Below, piece by piece: positions 1-7,316 of a stretch of DNA of 21,888 bases (positions within the stretch are counted from its first letter, which is position 1; every line of letters starts with the position of its first letter). The stretch is from CAVPLU01 sp964601325 (GTDB lineage: Archaea > Thermoproteota > Bathyarchaeia > 40CM-2-53-6): positions 1 through 21,888 of the forward strand of contig CAZRNA010000024.1 in assembly GCA_964601325.1 (NCBI GenBank), read 5' to 3'. The translations under genes were made by a program, and so were the position numbers. The notes under the pieces were generated by a model. The model was not told the origin of the DNA, ran no database searches, and was given only the letters and a program-made list of their open reading frames with translations.

Positions 1-81
1 TAGCGTCAAGAGTAGGCGGCCTGGTCTTTCAGATGCGCTTTTCCTTCTTGGAAGACAGGCCCCCGCAGCTACTGAAGGCGA

Positions 82-615
82 GTGAGAAGAAGGGTTCCAA
101 GGGTGCCTAAGCCTCTCTGGGAAGCAACCTTCAAACTGTCCAATAGTAGCGAAGTTGATGCGGTTCGGCGGTTCCTCCGTGCGAAATTGGACAGAACTAG
201 GGTTAAGGGCTTCCGCGTTCGAGAGAACATTGTAGTGCTCCAAGCAGGCAATGAAGGCGCGATCTTCACCGCCGGGCAGTGGGTACGCTACAACAACCCG
301 CTTGGGCAGCTGCTCTTCTACAGCGTGAAAGGTTACGATAAGGACGGCCGTGTAACCTTTGATAGCGGATGTCCCGTCTGTCGGGAGGCACGTCAAGATA
401 GGCGGATACTTGAGGTTCATCATTACGCGCATCGGATTGTAGGAAAAGGTGAAGCGAAGATGGTTCCTTTGGGTGCTGGGCCTGTTGAAGATGGCAAGAT
501 GGTTCTTCCCGTGAAGGTGCGTAAAGCTCTGAACGTTAAAGAGCACGATCATGTTTCCTTTTTCGAAAGATACGGTCGCATAATCCTCGAGAAAAAGCTC
601 ATAAAACGCGACTAG
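82..615 (+). CDS. AbrB/SpoVT-type DNA-binding protein with a Cys/His cluster
   Basis: A 177-residue protein. Residues about 137-172 (GKMVLPVKVRKALNVKEHD and following) match the swapped-hairpin AbrB/SpoVT fold, which usually binds DNA as a dimer in transcription factors and antitoxins. The first 130 residues are not recognised; they contain C97-P-V-C100 followed by H113, H114 and H117, which could bind one zinc ion. The start is GTG at 82: a stop codon lies in frame at 73-75 and no other start codon comes between. No strong ribosome binding site precedes it. It is the only clear gene on the + strand, and it converges on the minus-strand coiled-coil gene across repeat copy 1. The target is unknown. 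A role as regulator is inferred from the fold alone. Confidence 0.75.
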   Translation: MRRRVPRVPKPLWEATFKLSNSSEVDAVRRFLRAKLDRTRVKGFRVRENIVVLQAGNEGAIFTAGQWVRYNNPLGQLLFYSVKGYDKDGRVTFDSGCPVCREARQDRRILEVHHYAHRIVGKGEAKMVPLGAGPVEDGKMVLPVKVRKALNVKEHDHVSFFERYGRIILEKKLIKRD

Positions 616-686
616 CGTCCAGTCAGTTCCGCATTAGAACGTAGACATACACCGCTACTTGCATCCTCTACTGGGAAGGAAATCTA

Positions 687-974
687 ATGCAGTCGAATGC
701 GGTCCCAGTTAGAGCAGATGCCTTCACGCACACATCCACACACAACATCCATCGTTCCTCTAGGAATAGGCCGCCAAACCCCTCACAGCTTTGCCTCTGC
801 GGCTACTCTTGCTCTGGGCCTGGAACCTGTGCGCTCATCTGCCTTAAGTCGGCTGATCGCGCCTGCGGACACCTAGAAGAACACGACACAAACACACAAA
901 CACACGAACACACGAAACACAAAGGACGGGAACCAGATATTCTCCTACGATCTGTTGGGGAATCCGAAGCATAA
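687..974 (+). CDS. Possible small cysteine-rich protein inside repeat copy 1
   Basis: A 95-codon open frame starts at an ATG seven bases after GGGAAGGA, a good Shine-Dalgarno spacing. The centre carries CLCGYSCSG and CALICLKSADRACGH, so six cysteines and a histidine fall within about 30 residues; the ends are rich in His and Thr. The same peptide can be read from repeat copy 2, and by eye about half of the base differences between copies fall at third codon positions, which mildly favours coding. Against coding, the core also folds into hairpins, and in copy 2 a one-base insertion breaks the frame from the equivalent ATG. It could equally be a structured RNA that happens to be open in this frame. 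Confidence 0.3.
   Translation: MQSNAVPVRADAFTHTSTHNIHRSSRNRPPNPSQLCLCGYSCSGPGTCALICLKSADRACGHLEEHDTNTQTHEHTKHKGREPDILLRSVGESEA
764..886 (+). other. Conserved core of repeat copy 1 with two predicted hairpins
   Basis: By eye the first hairpin pairs GCCGCCAAA with TTTG and GCGGC across an 11-base loop, with CCTCT bulged on the 3' side. The second stacks GCGC, ATC and GCC against GGC, GAT and GCGC around the loop TTAAGTC, with one T-T mismatch. The single-base difference CCCCTC/CCCTTC between copies falls in the loop of hairpin 1, and no difference disrupts either stem. The same stems form on either strand, so transcription direction cannot be decided. This is a candidate structured RNA or protein-binding site, not an identified family. 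Confidence 0.4.
886..923. repeat. CA-rich imperfect short repeat
   Basis: Successive units of the type ACACAAAC and ACACGAAC run to the right of the repeat core, with strong strand asymmetry (C and A on +, T and G on -). Copy 2 has a shorter, diverged version at about 9195-9216. It may be simple-sequence expansion or a binding-site array. Confidence 0.6.
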
Positions 975-985
975 GTTTCAGTCTA

Positions 986-2995
986 TTACTGTTCAGTCTC
1001 AGCTAGCGCGGAGGGGCGTTTCCAAATTTGCTCGTACCATGTCATCAGCCTATTCTCGGAGTTTTCTTCTATTTCCCGTTCAACTTCTCTTGGAGCGTAT
1101 TTTCGGCAGAAGTCGCAGTACCATCGCGCGTACTGTGAAATGTACCTGAGCCTCTTACCACATGACGGACATGCGGGGCGCCTCATCTTCTCTTCTTTGT
1201 CTGCTTCGCCTTCTCGGGAGTTAGGAGTCCTACTCGCGTACTGCTCGCTCCGCTTTGAGCGGACTAGTAGAGTGGCTTTGTGGACCATGGCTCGTTCAGC
1301 TACTGAGGCGCGGCGGAGGACCTCTTTTTCGACCTCTTCAAGCTCCCTTCTGAATCCGAGCAGATGATACTCGAGCTCGGAATCCATCTTTTGGCGAGCC
1401 TGCTCCGCAACGTTGCGTGCAGTCTCTTCAAGATTCTCGTCGGATAGCTCTCGTCTCACAGCAGCAACTCTTGCTTCGTAGTTCTTGACGGCTTCTTCAG
1501 CGCGCCTGCGTAGGTCTTCAGTTCGGCTGCTCAAAGTGGACAAGTATTCATGTGCTCGAGCTGCTTCACTCTCAATAACGTTGATGGACGCCTCCATCTG
1601 TTCGGATAGTTGTAGAGACAGCACAACGAGCCGCTCATTATTCGTCTCCATCTCACTGAGATTCTGTGCAAGCGACGCAAGTCTGGCGTCGATTGATGCA
1701 TGGCGTGATTCGAGACTTTCTGTGCCTGACTGGATCTCTTTCGTTTTTCGATCAAGTTTGCTGAATGTTTTCTCGCATTTGCTGATAGCATCCCTTGCTC
1801 TGCTACGCATGACTTGTAGCTTGTCTTCCACTTCGTTCTTGAGAGCAACCGTGCGCTCTAGTACAGCGTCTTCTTCAGATCTGAGTTGGTTGCGTAGTCT
1901 AAGCGTTCGTTCAGCAACGGCGTCTTTGAGTTCTGCGATGTCTCGTTCGATGCTCTTGGAAAGGTCTTCGATGGATTTGGTTGCAGCTGCCGAGGCGACG
2001 TTGAGCCGGTTCGTGTTTTCCTCACGGAACCTTTCGAGGGCGGCAGCAAGTTCACCACGTGCGACTTCAACGAATTCTGATAAAACGCCGTTGGCGGTTT
2101 CGTCTATGACGTTCTTTAGGTCTTCAACCCCGCTTGGCAGCATCTGGCGGCTCTCTGCTTCCATATCCGCTTTCAGGCGGTTCTTCGTCTGATCTAGGAT
2201 TTCGGCAAGGTATCTCTCAGCAGAGACGCTGTAACGATCTAGCAGCTTGTTCTGCTCTCGTTCGAGTGCTCCTCTGAGTTCCTGCTTTGCCTTCTTCAGC
2301 TCATCAATTATCTCTGCGCGTGCAGCCGCAATCACGTCATCACGCAGTTCACCGGTTGCCTTTGCAATTGTCTCTTCAAGGATGGTGGCGACGCGCGCTT
2401 TGATAACCTTACCGGCAGTCTCCAGCTCGGCGCCAGTCACCGTGCTTATGTCTTGTAGTGCTCTTCCGTTCTCTTGATCTAATAGAGTGGCTAGGCGCGT
2501 ACAGTAGTCCTGCTGTGCCTGCTGGAAGAGGTTCTTTATGACCTGCTCAAGTCTTCCGGCCGAGAAGTTTGACTCCTGAAGCTTCCTGTTGACGGTCTCC
2601 AGTCTCTCCTTGATGATTCGTTGGGCGGCGAAGTTAAATTCGTCTAGGGATCGACCACTATGTTCCTCAGCTTCCTTGAGAAAGCTCGTATGCATACTTG
2701 ACAATTCAGAGTTCAGTGCCGACAGAAATTGAGCAGCATCCTGCTCGCTTCTCTGCTTGAACTCAGCGTCCACGCTTATGGCGCCTGCTCCCATATTCGT
2801 CTTGACTTGGCGGACGGTATCTGACAATGCCGCATGCATTTCCTCATCAAATCTACTAGCGTAACTCCTGAACCAGTCTCTGAGTCCGTCTTCGCCTGAG
2901 TTGCGGAGGCGTAGGAACGCGCTTAGCCGCGCGTATAGTTTTCTCGGCCCACCGCTGGTTTGCTGTGCTTTATCCATCTCACTAAATTGGGTCAT
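986..2995 (-). CDS. Long coiled-coil protein with C-terminal zinc ribbon
   Basis: A 669-residue, Glu/Arg/Ala-rich protein. Residues from about 30 to 590 are almost unbroken amphipathic helix with long coiled-coil stretches (for example KFSKLDRKTKEIQSG). A zinc ribbon follows near the C-terminus: C609-P-S-C612 and C627-D-F-C630 around RLRYISQYARWY. This ribbon type ends many uncharacterised archaeal proteins. No signal peptide or membrane segment is visible, so it should be cytoplasmic. The start ATG at 2995 has no Shine-Dalgarno sequence, but a CTTTTTAAC box lies 29 nt upstream, as expected for a leaderless archaeal transcript; ATG at 2977 is an alternative. Structural or DNA-organising roles are possible by analogy with other long coiled-coil proteins, but nothing here proves one. 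Confidence 0.85.
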   Translation of the reverse strand: MTQFSEMDKAQQTSGGPRKLYARLSAFLRLRNSGEDGLRDWFRSYASRFDEEMHAALSDTVRQVKTNMGAGAISVDAEFKQRSEQDAAQFLSALNSELSSMHTSFLKEAEEHSGRSLDEFNFAAQRIIKERLETVNRKLQESNFSAGRLEQVIKNLFQQAQQDYCTRLATLLDQENGRALQDISTVTGAELETAGKVIKARVATILEETIAKATGELRDDVIAAARAEIIDELKKAKQELRGALEREQNKLLDRYSVSAERYLAEILDQTKNRLKADMEAESRQMLPSGVEDLKNVIDETANGVLSEFVEVARGELAAALERFREENTNRLNVASAAATKSIEDLSKSIERDIAELKDAVAERTLRLRNQLRSEEDAVLERTVALKNEVEDKLQVMRSRARDAISKCEKTFSKLDRKTKEIQSGTESLESRHASIDARLASLAQNLSEMETNNERLVVLSLQLSEQMEASINVIESEAARAHEYLSTLSSRTEDLRRRAEEAVKNYEARVAAVRRELSDENLEETARNVAEQARQKMDSELEYHLLGFRRELEEVEKEVLRRASVAERAMVHKATLLVRSKRSEQYASRTPNSREGEADKEEKMRRPACPSCGKRLRYISQYARWYCDFCRKYAPREVEREIEENSENRLMTWYEQIWKRPSALAETEQ

Positions 2996-3023
2996 GAAGC
3001 GTTCAGGAGCGTTGGAGTTTCCA

Positions 3024-3032
3024 GTTAAAAAG
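3024..3032 (-). promoter_or_regulatory. TATA-like box of the coiled-coil gene
   Basis: CTTTTTAAC on the minus strand sits 29 nt before the ATG at 2995. With the usual archaeal spacing of about 25 nt to the transcription start, the mRNA would begin only a few bases before the start codon, which fits the missing Shine-Dalgarno sequence. Confidence 0.5.
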
Positions 3033-3071
3033 CGGGAGCCTGCTGAGGGCGGAGGGTATCCTTGTTCGTTC

Positions 3072-6000
3072 TCAGGTTCGTCGTCTGGTAGCGACGAGCA
3101 CCACAGCTAGGATGACTAGGGAAGCTAATGATGTGAACAGTGCATCGTAAGCGGGAACCGTGACGCTCTGCTGCTGCTTCATCTCGTACATGGCAATCGC
3201 GACTGACGGTTCACTCATCGTAACCGTTAGGGATGTCTGCCCTTGCGGCTGCGGTTCCCCATTCAGAAGCCACCTGACAAACGCAAGCCCACCGTAATCG
3301 TTCGAAGCCGTGAGCTGAACAGTGGTTCCAGGGTCATAGAATCCAGTGGTAGAGTCAGGATTCTTCATGGTTTCCGCTCCCGTCGGAATCGAGTATGCTG
3401 AAAGAAGATACTGCGTCTTGAATGAGGCCGTGAGAGTTAGTGTGCTGTTTGCAGTTATTTGCAGGACACGTGCGCTGCCTCCGCCCACCCATCTATCCCA
3501 GTTGTAGCATTTTCCGCTCACGGATGTGCTCACGGTCTGTGCTGCCTCTACAGTGTGGGTGCTGCCATCCTCCCAGTAGAGGGTTAGGGGGAGTCTTGTG
3601 GGATCGTAGGTGACGCCGTCCACTGTTACAATGGTGCTTACGGCATCCGGACCTGTACCGATCGCGGTAATGGTTACTTGGTGCGAGTTCGTCTTGAAGA
3701 CTGCTTGCAGCGTGTGCGGTGCATCCATCGTGACCGTGTACTGCGTAGATGTGCCCGCGTTCTGTCCGTCAAGTTCCCAGTGGTCAAAGCGGCAGTTGCC
3801 TGCGGGAGTAGCGGTCACTTGGATGCTCTGCTGTGGTCTCTGCCAGTAGTCACCGGGTATCGGAGCGGTCGTGCCGTACCGTGGATTGTTGACTTGGATT
3901 GTGAATTTGTATTCGTGTTGGAACTTGAAGACAAGGGTTGTTGATGAGGCGGTTCCACTTAGGGTTTGATTCGAGTACCAGCGTTCAGTTAATGAGGATC
4001 CTCCTAACGGGTTGGGCGTCACTGACCACGCCGAACTAGGATCTGTTGGGATGGGTGTTGGCGTTTCTGTGAGTGTGTAGGTCTTGCTGACGCCTCCGAG
4101 CACATAGTTGAATGTTGGCGGAGTTGGCGAACCGCCGTCGAGGATCCCGTAACTGACGCTCATCGTGGCGAGCTGCGCGAAGTTTGCTGTCTCCGTTATG
4201 GGGGCATTCATCGTGATGGTTGCGGGGTTGTCGGTGCCTGTGTAACTGCCAGTCCCTGTTCCTGTCCAAGACGTAAACACGTAGCCGCCACTTCCGCCTG
4301 CGCTTAATTGCACTGCCTCTCCAGCGTTGTACCAGTAGGTTCCAGCTGCTGGATTGGTGTTTCCCGTTCCAGGCGGGTCGACCTGTATCGTGAGCTCGAA
4401 CTGGGTTCGGTAGGTGGCGGTGACGGTTCCGGAGGCAGATGCCGTGAACGTGCCAGATTGTGCGGTCTGTCCAAGACCGGAGGTTGACAACCAAGCATAT
4501 TGCTTGCCCGAAGAAGCTGAGACTGGAGAAGCAAAGCTGTAGGTTACTGTGGCCCCTGAATCGTACCACGCCGTATAGGGTAGCTGGCTTAGAGTCTTGG
4601 CTGCGCCGTTGACTGTCACAACGGTGCCGGTTGCGTCGGAGCTGATTCCGTTGACGGCAAACGTCACCTGATACTGCTTCGTGTACGTAGCTGTCACCGT
4701 CTGAGCAGAGGTTGGCGTCGTGTACGTGTGTGATTGCGCGCCTCCGTCGCTCCATGAGGCCCAGACGTACTGGCAGCCGCTTCCGCAGTTCACTGGGCTA
4801 GAGGCTGCGATTGTGTGGGTTGAATCCGCATCCCATGTGAAGCTCTTCGGAAGCTGCGAGAACGTGTAGTCGACGCCGTCGATAGTGATGACGGTGCCGG
4901 ACGCGTCTTCGCTCATGCCGCCTGTTTGAAATGTTATCGTCACCACTTTGATGAAAGTCGCGGTTTCCGTGATCGGTCCATTCATGGTAATCTGGGCAGA
5001 GCTGGAGGAACCGGTGTAGCTGCCTGCGCCGCTGCCAATCCATGATTGGAAGCGGTAGCCGCTTGCGGCTGTTGCGGATATCGTGACCTGTGAGCCTGAG
5101 TCATACCAGTAGCTTCCAACGGCAGGAGTAGTTGTGCCGCTTCCTGAAGGACTGACAGCCACCGTCAACTGGTACTGTGTCTTCCAGTTCCACGTGATGC
5201 TTGACGGTGCATTCATCGTGAAGGTCACGGAAGTGCCTGTTCCGCTGGCCGGGACGCTTCCTGCTCCCGTCCAACCAGTGCAGACGTAGCGTGCACCCGA
5301 GGGGCCGCTCACGGGCGAAGAAACTGAGGCTGTTATAGAGGTGCCCGCATTGAACCAGCCGCTCGTCGGATTAGGTGAATCGTATGCAGAGTTCACTGTC
5401 AGCTGATACTGCGTCACATAGTTAGCTGTGACAGTCTGGGATGAGCTTGGAGTTGTATATGCGCCGGACGGCCCGGATAATCCGTCCCCATTCGTCCAAC
5501 TAGTCCAATCATACTGCTTCCCGGTGCCAGCGGCAACAGGATCAGCTGCCGCGACAGTGTGCGTTGAACCGACGCTCCAAATGAAACTTCGTGGGAACTG
5601 TGAATATGTGTAACCAGTTCCGTCGATTGTGATGATTATGCCAGTAACGTCTGAACCAATACCATTGAGCTGGAATGTGATGGTCACAGTGTTCAGCTGG
5701 AAGTTCGCAGTCTCACTTATCGGACCGTTCATGGTTACGGTGGCAGGATTTGAGGAACCTGAGTAGCTACCCGACCCGCCTCCGGACCAGCTTTGGAAGA
5801 CGTAGCCGCTGGCAGCTGATGCGGAAATGGGAACACTCTGCCCAGAATCATACCAGTACGAGCCCACAGCCGGATTTGTGGTTCCAGCGCCCGCCGGGTT
5901 CACAGCCATCGTGAGCTGGTACTGCCTCTTGAAACTGGCTGTGTAGGTGGTCGGAGCAGATGCGGCGTATATGTAATCTACTTGGAAAGTTCCGCTGCTA

Positions 6001-7253
6001 CCCTGATCGGAGGGGTCGAGTCTAAACCACTGGATGGTTCTGCCGTTCCAATTCGCGTTTGAACGCAGATCGATTGTGTAGACGTAGAACGCCCCGTCAT
6101 TGATCACGTTGAAATGTTGACTCCTTGTTTCCGACCATCCTCCTTGCTCATTTACCCAGAAGATTTGAGCGGAACTAGTTCCCGGAGAGTTTACGCTCAT
6201 ACGGATGATTACGTAGGGATAGCTTGACCCAGAGAAGTCTTGGATGTCCTTCCACATGTAGGGATCCCCGCCGGTTATCGTTCCGGTTAGTATGCCGCCG
6301 CTCGCGGAAGCCGATATTCTATTGAAGTACCAGCCCGCCGTGCTTGCGAAGTCATCTATGACAATTATTGATGGCACGGTGATCGCGTGCGTCTGAGCGC
6401 CGCCATCACTCCATGACGACCAAGCGTACTGGCAGCCGCTTCCACAGCTGACAGGAGAAGTTGCAGCGAGCGTGTGCGCTGAGCCCACTGTCCAGGGATA
6501 GGTTTGCGGTGTCGATATTGGTGAGCCGTCAACGGCCACATAACCCGGACCTAATGGATTCGAAGTGATGGTGATTGAAGCTGTTGGCGGCGTGTAGGAA
6601 AGGCGAACGTTATCTGCCCAGATTTGTTGGTTCCAATTATAACTCCAGGCGTCAACAAGCTGGAAATATATTGTTATCGAGCTATGCCCCGCAACGTTGC
6701 TGGCAATGTTAGTTGGGTTCCAGTTCCGCCAGCCAGTATCGTAGGCTCCTCCGCTGATTAGAGTGTAGCCATAGAGGTAAGTGGACCCGTCATAGATGTA
6801 GAGAGCCATATTTGTTACCGTTGAGTAGTAGTACCCTGAGTATGCGCGCCAGCTGAATGACAGGTAGAGCGGCGTGGGGTACGTCCAGCCGCTTAGACTG
6901 ACAGTCTTCTTCATGGCGGCATAGCAAGAGTAGCTGTTGCCGGATACTCGTCCGCTTGGCGCTGGACTGCCAGTACCAGTGTCCCGCGTTAGAGTATAGC
7001 CGCCGCATTGAGAATATCCTGGGATGGCGCCGTACGTCCACCCGTTGAGGCCGGATGCGAAATCGTCATTGATGATGTCTAGTGCGTGTGCTTCAGGTAT
7101 GACCGGTTTTAGTTGGATTCCGAATGGGTACGCTTGTGGTGTGGCTTGTTTTTCAGAGTCTCTGACCTGTATTGAGATATCGTACGATGTCAACGGAATG
7201 AGCATGGCCACAGCTATGAGCAAGAGCAAGAACAGTATGCGAGATTTCGTCAT
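3072..7253 (-). CDS. Giant cell-surface protein with InlB-type B repeats
   Basis: 1393 residues. An N-terminal hydrophobic segment (residues about 5-22, RILFLLLLIAVAMLIPL) acts as signal peptide or anchor. A C-terminal membrane helix (LFTSLASLVILAVVLVA) ends in basic RRRT, the usual layout of a protein displayed outside an archaeal cell. Residues about 60-220 and 296-435 look like two beta-sandwich, carbohydrate-binding-like domains rich in Tyr, Trp and Ser. The rest is an alternating array of two beta-repeat types: GTTNPAVGSYWYDSG...SGYVFQSWSG and ITIDGTGYTYSQFPRSF...GSTHTVAA. These resemble the divergent InlB B-repeat family (Flg_new_2) common in archaeal adhesins. There are few cysteines. 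A role in cell-surface contact or attachment is inferred from architecture. The start ATG has a TATA-like box 32 nt upstream and no clear Shine-Dalgarno sequence. Confidence 0.9.
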   Translation of the reverse strand: MTKSRILFLLLLIAVAMLIPLTSYDISIQVRDSEKQATPQAYPFGIQLKPVIPEAHALDIINDDFASGLNGWTYGAIPGYSQCGGYTLTRDTGTGSPAPSGRVSGNSYSCYAAMKKTVSLSGWTYPTPLYLSFSWRAYSGYYYSTVTNMALYIYDGSTYLYGYTLISGGAYDTGWRNWNPTNIASNVAGHSSITIYFQLVDAWSYNWNQQIWADNVRLSYTPPTASITITSNPLGPGYVAVDGSPISTPQTYPWTVGSAHTLAATSPVSCGSGCQYAWSSWSDGGAQTHAITVPSIIVIDDFASTAGWYFNRISASASGGILTGTITGGDPYMWKDIQDFSGSSYPYVIIRMSVNSPGTSSAQIFWVNEQGGWSETRSQHFNVINDGAFYVYTIDLRSNANWNGRTIQWFRLDPSDQGSSGTFQVDYIYAASAPTTYTASFKRQYQLTMAVNPAGAGTTNPAVGSYWYDSGQSVPISASAASGYVFQSWSGGGSGSYSGSSNPATVTMNGPISETANFQLNTVTITFQLNGIGSDVTGIIITIDGTGYTYSQFPRSFIWSVGSTHTVAAADPVAAGTGKQYDWTSWTNGDGLSGPSGAYTTPSSSQTVTANYVTQYQLTVNSAYDSPNPTSGWFNAGTSITASVSSPVSGPSGARYVCTGWTGAGSVPASGTGTSVTFTMNAPSSITWNWKTQYQLTVAVSPSGSGTTTPAVGSYWYDSGSQVTISATAASGYRFQSWIGSGAGSYTGSSSSAQITMNGPITETATFIKVVTITFQTGGMSEDASGTVITIDGVDYTFSQLPKSFTWDADSTHTIAASSPVNCGSGCQYVWASWSDGGAQSHTYTTPTSAQTVTATYTKQYQVTFAVNGISSDATGTVVTVNGAAKTLSQLPYTAWYDSGATVTYSFASPVSASSGKQYAWLSTSGLGQTAQSGTFTASASGTVTATYRTQFELTIQVDPPGTGNTNPAAGTYWYNAGEAVQLSAGGSGGYVFTSWTGTGTGSYTGTDNPATITMNAPITETANFAQLATMSVSYGILDGGSPTPPTFNYVLGGVSKTYTLTETPTPIPTDPSSAWSVTPNPLGGSSLTERWYSNQTLSGTASSTTLVFKFQHEYKFTIQVNNPRYGTTAPIPGDYWQRPQQSIQVTATPAGNCRFDHWELDGQNAGTSTQYTVTMDAPHTLQAVFKTNSHQVTITAIGTGPDAVSTIVTVDGVTYDPTRLPLTLYWEDGSTHTVEAAQTVSTSVSGKCYNWDRWVGGGSARVLQITANSTLTLTASFKTQYLLSAYSIPTGAETMKNPDSTTGFYDPGTTVQLTASNDYGGLAFVRWLLNGEPQPQGQTSLTVTMSEPSVAIAMYEMKQQQSVTVPAYDALFTSLASLVILAVVLVATRRRT
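3190..5930 (-). repeat. Tandem beta-repeat coding array in the surface protein
   Basis: At least five copies of the GxGTTxPAxGxYWYDSG...GYxFxSWxGxGxGSYTG...ITMNxPITETANF unit are spaced roughly 700-800 bp apart (about 5700-5925, 4950-5180, 4170-4400, 3670-3920 and 3190-3420). Between them sit copies of the TFQxxGxxxDATGTVITIDG unit. The right-hand copies are closest to each other; the last two, next to the membrane anchor, are most diverged. This pattern fits growth by internal duplication. Confidence 0.75.
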
Positions 7254-7284
7254 TATCTCTCTGAACGCGTTCTTGAAGTCATAA

Positions 7285-7292
7285 CTTTAAAA
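7285..7292 (-). promoter_or_regulatory. TATA-like box of the surface-protein gene
   Basis: TTTTAAAG on the minus strand lies 32 nt before the ATG at 7253 and just past the Top6B stop codon. It gives the surface protein its own promoter with a predicted leader of about 10 nt, rather than dependence on Top6B transcription. Confidence 0.55.
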
Positions 7293-7316
7293 CGGACATG
7301 CGAGCGACGTTGCAGT

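Larger units (their letters stand above)
626..934 (+). repeat. Intergenic direct-repeat element, copy 1 (about 300 bp)
   Basis: This fills most of the gap between the convergent genes at 82-615 and 986-2995. It begins GTTCCGCATTAGAACGTAGA and shares a near-identical ~40-bp head with copy 2 at 8936-9222. A more variable CA-rich stretch follows, then a ~120-bp core (about 764-886) with only a few mismatches to copy 2. GTTCC at the left end and GGAAC at about 929-933 are inverted, so the ends could pair. The same strand orientation and order of blocks in both copies make this one duplicated unit. Strand is given as + because a conserved GGAAGGA box precedes an ATG on that strand. Function is not known. 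Confidence 0.9.

Noticed and set aside
626..934. Repeat element considered as RNase P RNA, SRP RNA or a rearranged tRNA
   Set aside because: None of the conserved segments of those RNAs that I know could be found on either strand.
1485..2192. Long + strand open frame opposite the coiled-coil gene
   Set aside because: It is an antisense shadow of a Glu/Arg/Ser-rich coding sequence, has no ribosome binding site, and gives a Ser/Arg-rich low-complexity product.
4036..4755. 239-codon minus-strand frame within the surface-protein gene
   Set aside because: An alternate-frame shadow of the beta-repeat region, with an Arg/His-rich product typical of shifted repeat DNA.
3190..5930. Repeats considered as a CRISPR array or Borg-like tandem DNA repeats
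   Set aside because: The units are hundreds of bases long, diverged in DNA and conserved as protein; they are coding domain repeats.
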